A stretch of DNA of 64,000 bases, taken from Acanthosoma haemorrhoidale. Lineage: Eukaryota; Arthropoda; Insecta; Hemiptera; Acanthosomatidae. A program made the position numbers and the translations under genes. The notes below the pieces were generated by a model. That model made no database searches, was not told the DNA's origin, and saw nothing but the letters and a program-made list of their open reading frames with translations. The DNA lies in the NCBI GenBank assembly GCA_930367205.1, contig OV884013.1, positions 113,665,475 to 113,729,474 of the forward strand. Direction: 5' to 3'. Below are positions 51,322-62,495 of this stretch, one piece after another. Numbering within the stretch: the first letter of the stretch is position 1; each line of letters begins with the position of its first letter.

Positions 51322-54300
51322 GGTATCGGCTACCAAATCTCAAAAAAGAAAAAAATTCTAACATTGACAAAAGAATAACGAAACAACATAACGCTATCTA
51401 CTGGTGCAAACCGAAATCTCTTTCTTGCCAACTCAATATAATTAGTATTTATTACAAAAATTAACTTCTCAAATAAAAAATACAAAAAACTACTATTTTC
51501 TTTTCCATACACTTTTTTCAGGGTACGAAACCACGATATAACTGACGACTTTCCACTTCAGATTGGCATAGCTCTACAATTACAGTTGTTTGCAATAAAG
51601 CAATAACCGAAAATGTAAAAGCGATGTAATAATGAAAACCGTTCCTTTACCATTGACAACTAAAAATAAACTCTGCCAAGAGTAATCCCACTCGTAGTGT
51701 ATAAGACAAAAGTACGACTAAATGCAGGAAAATTTACCCTTAGTAGCCACTGAGGGAAACTAAAAGTTTTTACCTTACTTCGACTTCCGGTATCATAGAA
51801 ACCTGTTAGGAAATCTTTCCTTCCATGTGTTCTACTGTCCCTGCTAAGAAAAAGTGTTCATAATATAGTGTTATATAAGTTATTATAAGTGTGTGAAAAA
51901 GTGTTCATGATATAGTGTTATATAACTTATTATAGCTCTCTAATTTTTTTTTTCTTAGCTCTCTAATTATAAGATTAAGGATGAGGGAAAAATAAAGGGA
52001 TATTTGGGTTGAACGGATCCTTGTACTAGGAGTACAAGTTATTATATTAAGCTATTAGTTATTATAAGTGTGTGAAATAGTTTTCATGTTTGAGACAACA
52101 TACGAGTAAGAACACGTAACAATTGAAAAGAAAAAGTTGAAACCACTCGGACAACAAGCTTCAGATAATTTTTATTTATTTATTAATGCACTTTTTATGG
52201 TGGTTTAGCAATACTTATTGAATGAAAAAAAAATATATGAAATAAACAAATAGATTTTAAACAAAACCATAGACAGATCACAGGCTGCTGCATCAAACTG
52301 TAATTTCAAAAACCCGGTATTGTGATAAAAAAGAAACGAATTATGAAAGAAATATAGCAGTGAAGTTGATAGGCTACAACACTATCATAATCGTCTAGTG
52401 AATGTGCGATATGCACATGGTGTCTCAGAAACACGTTATCTCACTTTATCAGCTGGCAAAACGCTGAATTTCCGTCGTGGCAGATTGAACAGCTGAGCAA
52501 TAATTAGGAACCCTTCCCCATGTTGTCGTGAAGAAAGGACATTTGTGGTAATGTGCTACTGGAATCGTGAAAACGTGGTAGAAGTTCAATGACGATTTGG
52601 AAAGGAGCTTCAGTGTGATACTAAACCTATCTCGGTTATCTGAAATCGAGAATGTTAAACGACAAGAAAGCTCTGCGAGACAAAGAACGGGAGTGTTTTA
52701 TATTTCAAGCGATAGGATTTTATTCATAATGGATGAAAAACAAAAATGTCTGAGAGCAATAAATTAGAATTGAGAGACAATAATATATATCATGCATGAG
52801 GCCATTAGTCATTGCCTCGCTCTAATGGACCGGAAGCTGGTGGCAGAAACAGATCACGACTTAGAGGCGATATCGGCGGCATTTGCGATCTGTAAGGCAC
52901 CTGGGCATCTTGCACGGCCAGCTATCTATAACGAGATGTACAGTTGGAGCAATCAGCTGTTGGTTACTAAGGCAAAGATAAAATAAGCTGCAACGGCTGA
53001 TCGTGACGCGATGTTACCTCTTTAGGTATTTATCCAACCACAGGGCTGCCAACTGCCATTAGTTTAGCCCAGGATTTTTGTAGATATTAGACACAAATTA
53101 TTTTTCAACGATTATAATCTAAATTTTAGGTTAGTTTAGTGAGGCATCTTCCCACTTTTCCCTGAGGTTTTCTCCGTGGCTACTCCAGATGGTTTTCTAC
53201 AACGTTTCGTTTCAATTTCGAGGCTAGTTACGATCGACTCAAGATTTCCTAACCTTGACTTCCGGCCTCTCCTCCGCAAAAACCTCAGCACTGACTCAGT
53301 AGATCTGGCTGTTGCTAGTGTTTAAAGATCAAAAAATAGCATTTCTTACATACTCTAGCAGTAGTACGTGCTTAGAGCATTAGTAAACCATTTTCCTAGT
53401 TTCTTTTGAGGCGGTTCGCTTTTTTATACGTCGTCGCCTGGTGCTGTTTTCGAGTCTAACAGCCTAACCTGAATTATTTCTCTGATCTGCTTATAAGGAA
53501 TTAAATGTGAACAAAACAATAAACCGAGGAAGGAAGTACCGAGAAAGTTTCTTAAAAAACAAATTCTCTGACGCAATCGACTACACAACATTGACCTAGC
53601 AAAACATTAGCCAGGATAGAAAAATTACGATGATTATTTCTTTTGTATAATCCCATTGTTGTTTTTTAATCGCTTTTCCTTTGTTTTGTAGAGTTTGTAT
53701 TTTATAAACAAATTGTTACAAAAAAATCGATACTTTCCTATCACAGTCTCTGAAAATCGCCTTTTCAGTGTTAAATAACACTTTACGTTATGGAATATCT
53801 CCAAAATTAATTTTTGAAAAAGTCTCTAATTTTGCCTTAAGTATGGCGGAAGTAATGAGAATTTTGATTATGAATTTTCTTTCCTATTCTAATCACCCTT
53901 CGATCAGGCGCGTTTAAAGTTTCTGACGGCTTGAATTATTTTCCACGGCCTTTGTAGACTAGACAAATGACGAACGCCAGGAACCTTCGGATCAGCTGAT
54001 CGTGACGACCATGAAGGTTGGCCCTCGTGAACTCTCTCCCAGGCCTGCCAACTGTCACATGGGATATTACCGCTCGAGTGGAATATGAGTGCATATATTA
54101 ATGGCACTGACGTTTCCTGGCTGGACTATTTACATAAACGCACAGAGCACAAGTACGGCATATGACAAATACTTCGTACCCTTGTACAGAGTAGACCAAG
54201 GGCATCTTTCAACAGTGTTGCACTTCCGACAACCGTATGAGCCCACGCCATGTCTCTCGAGGCTCCTGGCATTATCGAACAGTGTGGGATAAAGAAATGC

Positions 54301-54874
54301 GGAGACTTTTCCATGAACTCACCACATATTTTATCATGAAAAGAAAATTTAAATGCACGGCTTCTCCCAGTCAGCAGGTGATTTTCACAAACTTTGCCAT
54401 TGTCCCCAGGTAAGAGTTTGCCCTGAAAATAATGTAGGATTTTGGGTATTCGTTTAGTGTCATTTTATACATTACGAGTAACGTCACGAACGTATTTCTC
54501 TTTCCAACAACTGCCATAGTATCTTTTTGCTACTTTTAGTATTTTATTATGTGCAAACGCGATTTTGTTCAACTATAAAACAGCCCTTATTATGAAATTT
54601 CAAGAAACATAAATGGATTCCGGGGCAATGACAGCGTGAGTCATTTCCTCAGACGATAGCTTAGAAAGATCTTCTTTCCACCGCCTGAATTCGCCTGAAT
54701 CGACATTCTTAGTGTGATGAGGTTGATAACGAAAGTTCCCTAAAACTAAACAGCCAACATATCCTACGATATCGCATTATGACCTGATGCGCACACTCAT
54801 ATCATGCCGAAACGTTGTTCACAGAGAACATTTTGAAGAAGCAAAAAACCTGTTCGGACGAATGAAACTCTCCG
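51322..54874. other. no recognised gene over about 3.5 kb
   Basis: Mostly AT-rich. A 47-bp near-perfect tandem duplication lies at 51854-51947 (unit start GTGTTCATAATATAGTGTTA). Unassigned frames at 52792-52986 (plus) and 53904-54107 (minus) sit in less AT-rich patches, with no domain recognised. A stretch at 52560-52680 has scattered coding-like pieces with stops. Confidence 0.45.
51854..51947 (+). repeat. 47-bp tandem duplication
   Basis: GTGTTCATAATATAGTGTTATATAAG... starting at 51854 repeats from 51901 with two or three differences. Confidence 0.75.
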
Positions 54875-55486
54875 CAGGTCAAGTATAAGTAACTTATTTT
54901 TATCAGACATTTATTTTGCTCTCATGAAATAACAAAGTTTTATTAATTTATCATGCATTCAACACCAGTATCTATAACCTTCTCCCATCTTCCTGCAGTT
55001 CCTGTAGCAGTATCAATTCCTTCCTAGTAAAATGTGGTATACCTCTTGTTGATTGACGTGGACTTTGCTCCAATATTGCCTTTAAAAGGTTCTCGTCAAA
55101 GTCGGAAGGACGTCCCTCTCTCGGTTCGTCTTTTAAGGTCGTATCTCCAGAACGGAATTTTATAGACCGATTTCTAACTGCCCGATCAGTTATTAGTCCT
55201 TTACCATATACACTGCATATTTTTTCAGCTGTCGCCCTAGCACTATTGCCTTGTTTAAATTCCCAAAGCATTACATGACGAATATGTACTTTTTGACACT
55301 CCATATCAGAGGTTAAAAAATACAGTTTAACGTAACGTGTATCACACAAAACAGTTGACAAAAAACTAACTGAAGCCTCGTCTATATAGTGGAAACAAAC
55401 ACTTGTTGCCATGGTAACTCACAGCGGGTAGATACGAACAATAGATTCTACTTAGCTCCATCGGAAGTTAATTATGACTCGACCTG
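54875..55486 (-). mobile_element. mariner deletion derivative (M7a)
   Basis: Minus-strand element with related ends: CAGGTCAAGTATAAGTAACT at the left and the inverse of CAGGTCGAGTCATAATTAAC at the right, the same terminal sequence as the element at 61.8 kb. It joins the N-terminal DNA-binding half of the transposase directly to the last residues (RWEKVIDTGVECMIN); the catalytic core is deleted. TA flanks were not evident. Confidence 0.85.
54972..55304 (-). pseudogene. mariner transposase N-terminus fused to tail
   Basis: The natural start is probably the ATG at 55304-55302 (MECQKVHIRHVMLWEFKQGN); the frame is open further upstream to 55412, but that part matches the untranslated region of the 61.8-kb copy. 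Domains: a first HTH, then ICSVYGKGLITDRAVRN and a linker with GRPSDFDENLLKAILEQ, leading to PRQSTRGI. The deletion junction follows RGI. Beyond it the original C-terminal frame is off by one, so the current stop at 54972 is not the family's. Confidence 0.8.
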
Positions 55487-57123
55487 ATATTTAGAATATC
55501 ATAGTCGGAAACAGTCGGGTCTCGTCTTGCCGACCTGCACAAGTCTCCGACTCCATAATAATAACCATTATAAACCATTTGGTTGTATAGACATTACAAG
55601 AGAGAGAGAGAGACTACCGTGCAGAGGAGCAAGCGGTTATAAGTGCAGACGCAAGTGGTTCCATGGTCGACACAAGGCCCGCATGACGAGCCTCATGCGG
55701 GCCACTTTGTCTCAATATAGAGGGCTTCAATTAACGCTGTCTCACGTCGTAGCTCTTCCCTTCTGTGGGCGGAAGCGGACCCTCAACTCTTGCTTGGGCA
55801 TGGAGGAAACATTCACCTGTTGAAGTCACCCACCACAATCGTGCAACAGCTACATCCTAACATCCTCAACGGTATACAACATGGCAACAAACAGCTTCCC
55901 TGAGCTACCCCACACTCCTGCCTATGTTGGGTCAAATCTGTGCACTGTAACTCAACGCTCCACCAACCGCCTAGTTCCAGTTCAGGTTAAATGAACTAAA
56001 AAAACTGGGTGGATCGGCAAGACAGGTTACTGTAGGTAACGCTTTTTTTTATAATACTAATATATTAAAACTCCAGTTTGGTAATCCAACTGAAAAATAA
56101 CATATTAGCTTGATGAAAAGTATATTTTTCGCGTAAATAAGACATACAATTGTATACAAAATAGTTTTACTAAACTTTACTAATAATAGTAAAGTAACTT
56201 GGGGTTTATCTATACATCCGACTCACTTTTACACCACAAATCAAATATCCACAACAAGGTAATTAGCTATCCATTTATCATTTATCAATATAAATTATAA
56301 ACTTAAAACCCAGACTAAACTACTCATTGACAATTTGTTCTTATAAGCACCTAGTAGGAGCTTGGTCAGTCATACCAATAATACAAAATAGGTTTCTAAA
56401 GAAAAACGTTAAATATATTCGAGACATTGTAGAAGTTACAGCCACGACTTAATTTCCCAAACATAAGTGCTTTCGGTGTAATATATTAATTAGAAAGCAA
56501 TGATTTTCTAATAGCATTTATTTTTGTTTTTGTCGTTAAGTATTTATTTATTGATTATTAATAATAAAGCTTTGATTCCCCCCCCCAATAGCTCTTAAAC
56601 CTATAAAAATAGGATGTGGGAAAAATAAAAGGAAAATTATTTTGGATTGATGGGTGCCTTTCACTAAGGGGAGTCCTATCTATAATAAAGAACGATTGTG
56701 ACAGCATTTAAAAATTTAAAATTGTAAAAGCAGGTAAATTGCGTAGTAAGCTTTTTTTTATCATGTAACTATTGAAAATGATTTGAATTATTAATAATGT
56801 ATTGTTTATATTAGATCAAATATCTCTATATATGGTTATTACTAGTATGACAATTCAAATATATTTTAGTTTTTTTATTAATCATATAAATTATATGTTA
56901 GTAAATTTAAATAAATAAAAAGTTTAAACCTCCTGAATATGCCACGTTTTAATATAATACAATGAAATAACATTAGGTCGTATGTCTGTTCTGCACTGTT
57001 GTCACATGTCATTCATTACACAGAGATAGAAAATATTTCTGGAATAGAATGTTGTTCGCTTTAAAGAGGAAAAGAAGAGCCTATTGAATACAAAATCCAT
57101 TTCTTTCTGAAGGAATCATTACC
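55487..57123. other. no recognised gene; contains a GC-rich hairpin
   Basis: The part at 55500-55990 is less AT-rich, with a 98-codon plus frame at 55527-55823 of no known family. The rest is AT-rich, with a C run near 56578-56586. Confidence 0.45.
55676..55703 (+). repeat. perfect 11-bp GC-rich hairpin
   Basis: GGCCCGCATGA and TCATGCGGGCC around the 6-base loop CGAGCC. No T run follows that would make it a simple terminator, and it is not repeated elsewhere in the window. Confidence 0.85.
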
Positions 57124-57135
57124 GAACGCTATACT
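57124..57135. repeat. target-site duplication, left (12 bp)
   Basis: GAACGCTATACT, repeated exactly at 57703-57714. Confidence 0.88.
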
Positions 57136-57702
57136 TTCAATCAATTTTATTAAGATAAAATTACAATCTGCCTTTTATTAGGCCAATTCATCATTCACTC
57201 GCTCATTCGTACAATATTTACAAACAGCCCAGAGGCCCCCCAAGTCCACAAGGGTCACCTCCCTCGCATGCGAAGGAGGAAGTGGAGTCTTGGGGAGTCC
57301 CCCACTCTCCTACGTCAGCCGCGTCACTGGATAAGCCAGCGGAGGCTGACCAAGAGCGCGAGAGCCACAGACGCTCAGGACATGATTAGAGGAACTGGCC
57401 ATTGCCAGAACTCTTACTATCACTTAGTTATAGAAGGTCACGAGGCCACTGCCGTTTTATTCTCCGAAGAGGATTATAGGGGTGAGTGGTGCAGTGCAAT
57501 GACTGTGCTAGGGAATTAGGGTGGTTGGATAGGTTACTATGGAATTTTATGAACTTGTAAGGGATGAGTTCAAGAATATAGGGTATATTCAGATCATTGT
57601 GAAGCAGTCGAACAGCAAAAAAGTCGAACATCAAGCGCATCCAATCCTTTCAATCAAAAGTCCTAAGAACAATAGTAAATGCCCCTTATTACGTCAGCAA
57701 CA
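57136..57702 (-). mobile_element. Jockey-type LINE with 5' inversion (copy J11)
   Basis: Between perfect 12-bp TSDs, 57136 to about 57603 is a minus-strand 3' end (RT C-terminus plus 3' region, AATAAA near the left edge). From about 57604 to 57702 the sequence flips: it reads on the plus strand AGCAAAAAAGTCGAACATCA through TATTACGTCAGCAAC, i.e. the segment that lies just upstream of the 3' part in uninverted copies. This is the classic product of twin priming. Confidence 0.88.
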
Positions 57703-57714
57703 GAACGCTATACT
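57703..57714. repeat. target-site duplication, right (12 bp)
   Basis: Exact partner of 57124-57135, abutting the inverted 5' segment. Confidence 0.88.
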
Positions 57715-60166
57715 AAAAAAGAAAACTGAACTGTTGTCCTACTAGATGTAACTCAGCGCAGGGCTGGCGGACCTAAGCCTTTCTCACAGACTGAGGTAGC
57801 TAATGTGCCTGATAAATGACAATCACAAACAGCACGGTCTACGCTTCGACGGCTCTCCATCTCACCGTTAGCAGACTATCATAATGCACTCTTCCTGTCG
57901 GCATTTGCATAATCCCACTCGGTGTCCTTCCGCCGTCGGGTATCCAGGGAGCACCCTCCTCCTGGTTTCCATCATAAAGCATCTTCGAGAAGAGACACTC
58001 GACAGAAGATCCCTGCTTGACAAGAAAGATCTGAAGAAGTCCTAAGGTTAACTGTCCACGGATTCTCCGAAGAACACACAAACCAACAAAGACGAAATTA
58101 GAACTGAACTAATTATTTCTTGAGTACAAACCTAATGTGTACAACAGCTGACCCCCAAGACTTTTTGAAAAATTATGTTCTTTCATCAAATTTTCATTAT
58201 TAAAAAAAAGCTTATTTCTTCGGAATTTTTTTTTCCAGCTTATGGATCTATAAAATATATCGTGCCAACTAGTTCGCCACAGGCAAATAGAAGTTTGCAC
58301 AAACCCTCTTTACAGACCAAAAAAACTCCCAAATTTTTCATGTTTTATCAATAAATATTCGGTATAGAGAGAGGGAACTAGTTCACGATCCCGACACGGC
58401 AAGAGCTCACTAGGGGCCCTGATTGGCCGAAATAAACAGTTCTCTCATTTGCTGCAAGCAGGAATGACCTGTTTATACAAGGTAGTATTATGTTTTAGTA
58501 CTAGATGTCTTGCATATTAGCATTAGATTATGTAATTATTGGCAATAAATTAATTTCCTTCTGTCCTATTACTGGAAATTGTTACAATATTATACAAAGT
58601 ACAGCGAATATCGGTTATGCCTCGCAGCAGTCACTTCAGTCAACTTCTTCAGATGCTTAATTTATGCCTCACCATCATTGAATATTTGTGAAATTAACGA
58701 TGTTAATTGACATTTATGTCTATTGTTTTGATATTAAAAGAAACTATACCATTATTTATTAAATAGTAGCCTTATTTTAGTAAACATGCTTAAGATATGC
58801 TTAACATTCAAGATTGGACCAGTTAAATTGCATAACAATAGAACCGGAATCCAATGTAAGAAACGGATATCACAAGACTTAGAGAAAGAAGAGCTTTTTC
58901 CTCGTCCAATCCTCGCTGTTACTCCTAAATAATTTTCTCTCCCAATTGTCGTTTCACTTTTCACTTTCCTATACTTAATTTTTGACTTCCAAATCTATTT
59001 TTAAATCCGTAAAGCGTTTTAATATCTGCTTTTACTCGGACAAAGGTTCATTAGAGCGCGACTTTTCGCACATATACGAAGCATTTTTTCCTCATAAAAA
59101 AAGCACCATGATACGACAGGCAAAGTAATCTCGCAATATATCCTAATACAAACGGTACGGTCTTCATATTAACAAAAGATAAAAAAAAATACATATGGAT
59201 ACATTATTAAAAAAAAGAAAAGTGTGCTTCCCCTACCGAAGAAAATATAGTAGAAAAATTCCTGCTTGTGTGTGGGCTTTAATATCGGGCAAGTTACAAC
59301 ATTGTAGGATTCTTGTGGGTGAAATTAGGTGATAAATCTTGTGGCGTTTTATCGCGAGGCCTTCGCAATGAGGGATCTAGACCACGTGAACCAGCCACGA
59401 AATTAAAGCAGGATGAATGATAGCACCCGCTCTACCAATCCTCCGGGTCTTCTAGACCCAACCCATTCTCGTCTGGGTTAATTAACAGCTATTCTAGTTA
59501 GGTGACATAATGCCATGAACAATCAAAGGCTATATCATATGACTGTGGCTAATCCAAAAATATTAGATTCAAGTTGGACACATTTCAATAATCCTGGTCG
59601 CAGGGATAAAATATTTTCCGTGTGAAACTACATCAAAAATTGGAGTCAAACGCTGCCAACCGCAGTTCTCCATATCAATCCGTTGGCAAGAAATAAGTTT
59701 TTCGAGAAAAAAAACACGTTTTTTTAGTAAAAACTCCATTTTTTAAACTCTTGACTTCATTTCTATAAACAATATTAAATTTCATCTAAGACCTATCCTA
59801 TTGTTCTTTGGTATTCAAGTTGGCATGTATCCTTCAATTTAAATTCGAATCGTAATGTTGATTATACCATTCGAAAAATTATATAGTAATTCAATAGTCA
59901 TCAGAAATGTATTAGAAAATTAAGTTAAAGTTGAAAATATTTTAGAGATTTTAAACATTTGTAAAGTTCGAGCTTCGGTTCTTAAGGAAATCTAACGCTT
60001 ATTAATGAAGACAAAACTGAGAAAAAGTGGAGTTACGTTCCTTAGGAAACAGATCGGGGTAGAAACCTCTCTCTGAATTCCATCTAAGTGTAAACACCAT
60101 GTAAGAAACCATACTTTAAAACACAACAATAATGCGAATTTCCAACAGCATTTATTATAATTTAAT
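57715..60166. other. no recognised gene over about 2.4 kb
   Basis: Includes a less AT-rich patch at 57840-58080 with an unassigned 80-codon minus frame and a further unassigned frame at 58752-58964. The segment near 58380-58450 has CCCTGATTGGCC but no other promoter evidence. Confidence 0.5.
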
Positions 60167-60178
60167 AAAGTTTGACTA

Positions 60179-60995
60179 CCAGTTTATTTTAATTCTATGC
60201 CTCTCCCTGTATCCAAGACAGTACGGTGCTTAGGCTTCTCGACAAACGACTGATTTGGAACACACATACGAGGCAAAAAAGACAAGAACTAAACAGACGC
60301 TTTGGACAACTGTACAGACTACTTCAAGGGACATCCCATCTCTCAATAGAAAACAAATTACTAATTTACAAAGTTATACTTAAGCCAATCTGGACATACG
60401 GAATAGAGCTATGGGGGACAGCAAAAAGGTCGAACATCAAGCGTATCCAATCCTTTCAATCAAAAGTCCTGAGAACAATAGTAAATGCCCCTTATTACGT
60501 CAGCAACAAAACCCTTCATAACGATCTTAATATACCCTACATTCTTTAACTCATCCCTGCCAAGTTTATGAAATTCCATAGTAGCCTATCCAACCTACAC
60601 AGTCATTGCACTTCACCACGCATCCACATAATCCTCCTTGGAGACTGAAACGGCAGTGGCCTCGTGGCCTGCTATAAATGGGTGACGGTGGGAGTCCTGG
60701 CAATGTCCAGTTTCTCCAATCATGTCCTGAGCGTATGTGGCTCTCGCGCTCTTGATCAGCCTCCACTGGTTCGTGCCCAGTGACGCGGCTGACTTTCCAA
60801 TACTCCGTTTCCTCTTTTGTATGCGATGGAGGTGACAAACATGTGGATTTAGGAGGCCTCTAGTCTGTCTGTAAATACTGTATGAATGAGCGAATGAATG
60901 ATGAATTGTAAATATAGTATGAATGAGAGCATTTATTACAATTACTTATTTCCTGATAAGGCATATTGTAATTTTAGCGCAATAAAGAAGTTATT
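60179..60995 (+). mobile_element. Jockey-type LINE 3' end, best ORF (copy J10)
   Basis: Plus-strand copy from just before the RT thumb (LPVSKTVRCL) to the AATAAAG signal at 60980-60986. A direct repeat AAAGTTTGACTA / AAAGTTGGACTA (60167-60178 and 60996-61007, one mismatch) is a probable TSD. The ORF runs open to a nonsense change at 60547-60549 and homology continues to the 3' end. Confidence 0.85.
60226..60549 (+). pseudogene. Jockey-type RT C-terminal domain
   Basis: An open frame of 107 codons: DKRLIWNTHTRQKRQELNRR, then FGQLYRLLQGTSHLSIENKL, ILKPIWTYGIELWGTAKRSN and NAPYYVSNKTLHNDLNIPYI, then a premature TAA. IWTYGIELWG followed by APYYVSN is characteristic of the thumb and C-terminal region of Jockey-clade reverse transcriptases. 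This is the intact reference against which the other J copies were read. The palm and endonuclease are absent. Confidence 0.88.
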
Positions 60996-61007
60996 AAAGT
61001 TGGACTA

Positions 61008-61430
61008 ATTCTAAAATACCAAAAACATATATGTAATTTTAAATGAACCCTGCATTTCATAAAAACTCATTTTGGCTTATATTATTATAAACATACCGTA
61101 AACTATATGTAAAACATGTATTGCCCGCAATCAATCATGAATATACATATATGCAGTTATATATTTTAGTTAAAGATAATTTTAAAATATCGGTGAATAT
61201 AGTATGTTTAGCATAAAGCCACAAGACATCTTTCCTGCGTGAGTGCTGCCACGCTTGGACTATTGTCTCTTTGTAACAATACAATCGTATTGTAAATTTT
61301 TATTTGCCTATTCTTTAAATCAAGATTAATTCAGGCCGAAGTTACAGAAGAGGTAAAGTTATGTTAAAAATCATAAGAAAAGTCTTTATGAACTAATGAT
61401 CATAAAAACTACTGCTAACTTTATAATTCA
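61008..61430. other. no recognised feature
   Basis: AT-rich spacer. Nothing recognised. Confidence 0.5.
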
Positions 61431-61664
61431 ACAAAAACGTTTTCTTCAGCTGTAAGCTGTCGTCTTCAGTAGCCCACTCTAAGAAAATTTACAAAAAGTT
61501 GCTCTTGTGCTGAGCTAAATTATTAAAGGCGTTGAGTTTATTCAACTCACTGGCCCTACTATTTGAACAGTTTACTTAGGAATAAGAATAACATGTAAAT
61601 ATTTCATATTTGTAAATATTGGCACCTGAAGATGACAGCTTAGAGCTGAAGAAAACGTTTTTGT
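61431..61664. repeat. inverted repeat of ~39 bp with hammerhead-like arms
   Basis: The left arm 61431-61470 (ACAAAAACGTTTTCTTCAGC ...) is the inverse of the right arm 61626-61664 (... GCTGAAGAAAACGTTTTTGT) with few mismatches; about 155 bp separate them. Each arm, read in the CTGAAGA direction, has CTGAAGA, a 5-bp stem CAGCT/AGCTG, then GAAAAC-GTTTTT-GT. This may be a foldback/MITE or ends of a Penelope-like element. Confidence 0.55.
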
Positions 61665-61767
61665 CGAATAAGGGATATTGTGGAGGTACGGGAAATTTGA
61701 TATTTCAAATGCATTTTACTCAAAAATGAAGACTCATCACGCATCATTGCAAGTTTCTGCAAGCTAA
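61665..61767. other. no recognised feature
   Basis: Short spacer before mariner copy M7b. Confidence 0.5.
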
Positions 61768-62495
61768 CAGGTCGAGTCATAAGTAACTTCCGATGCAGCT
61801 AAGTAGAATCTATTGTTCGTATCTACCCGCTATGAGTTACCATGACAACAAGTTTTTGTTTTACTATATAGACGAGGCTTCAGTTACGACCTTAAAAGAC
61901 GAACCGAGAGCGGGACGTCCTTCCGACTTTGACGACAACCTTTTAAAGGCAATATTGAAGCAAAATCCACTTCAATCAACAAGAGGTATAGCAGAAAGGT
62001 TGAATACATCACAATCAACTGTTAACCGCCACCTGGAGAAATTAGGGAAAGTCAGCAAGTTAGGAGTGGGTGTACCTCACAATCTCAGTGAACGGAATAA
62101 AGAAGATCGCATGTCAATCGCCACTAGTCTGCTCTCACGGGTAAAAATAAAGCCTTTTTTAAACATGCGATGAAAAATGGGTTGCCTATGACAATATTGT
62201 CCGCAAAAGACAGTGGCTTGATAAGGATCAACCACCCCTACCAGATCTGAAAGCAAACATCCATGGCAAAAAGATTTTATTGTGTGTATGGTGAGATTGT
62301 CAAGGAATAATTCACCGCGAGTTGTCGAAGTAAAATTTAACGATTACTGCGGATAGGTACGTTCAGCAGTTGCTAAGAGAGCAAGAGAAACTCCATGAAA
62401 AGCGTCCTGCACTCGTCAATCGCAAAAACGTCATTCTTTTACACGACAATGCGCGTCCACATACAGCAAGGGTGACTTAAGTTATGATTCGGCCG
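61768..62495 (+). mobile_element. mariner deletion derivative (M7b)
   Basis: Same family as M7a: left end CAGGTCGAGTCATAAGTAAC and a nearly identical untranslated leader. Here the start and first HTH are deleted (leader joined to TTLKDEPRAGRPSD), while the core is kept: second HTH, then CDEKWVAYDN with the first catalytic Asp, a middle part with frameshifts, and HDNARPHTARVT with the second Asp at about 62437-62480. It then breaks off into a degenerate right end (AAGTTATGATTCGGCC). The third Asp and C-terminus are missing. Confidence 0.82.
61793..62173 (+). pseudogene. mariner transposase middle region
   Basis: An open frame whose first 30 or so codons translate the leader. Real transposase similarity starts at TTLKDEPRAGRPSDFDDNLL and continues through RGIAERLNTSQSTVNRHLEK, the second helix-turn-helix, to VPHNLSERNKEDRMSIATSL. 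A frameshift near 62150 ends it at NMR; the DEKW box continues in another frame. Confidence 0.8.

Noticed and set aside
55676..55703. Rho-independent bacterial terminator
   Set aside because: No T run follows and the whole window is eukaryotic in character.
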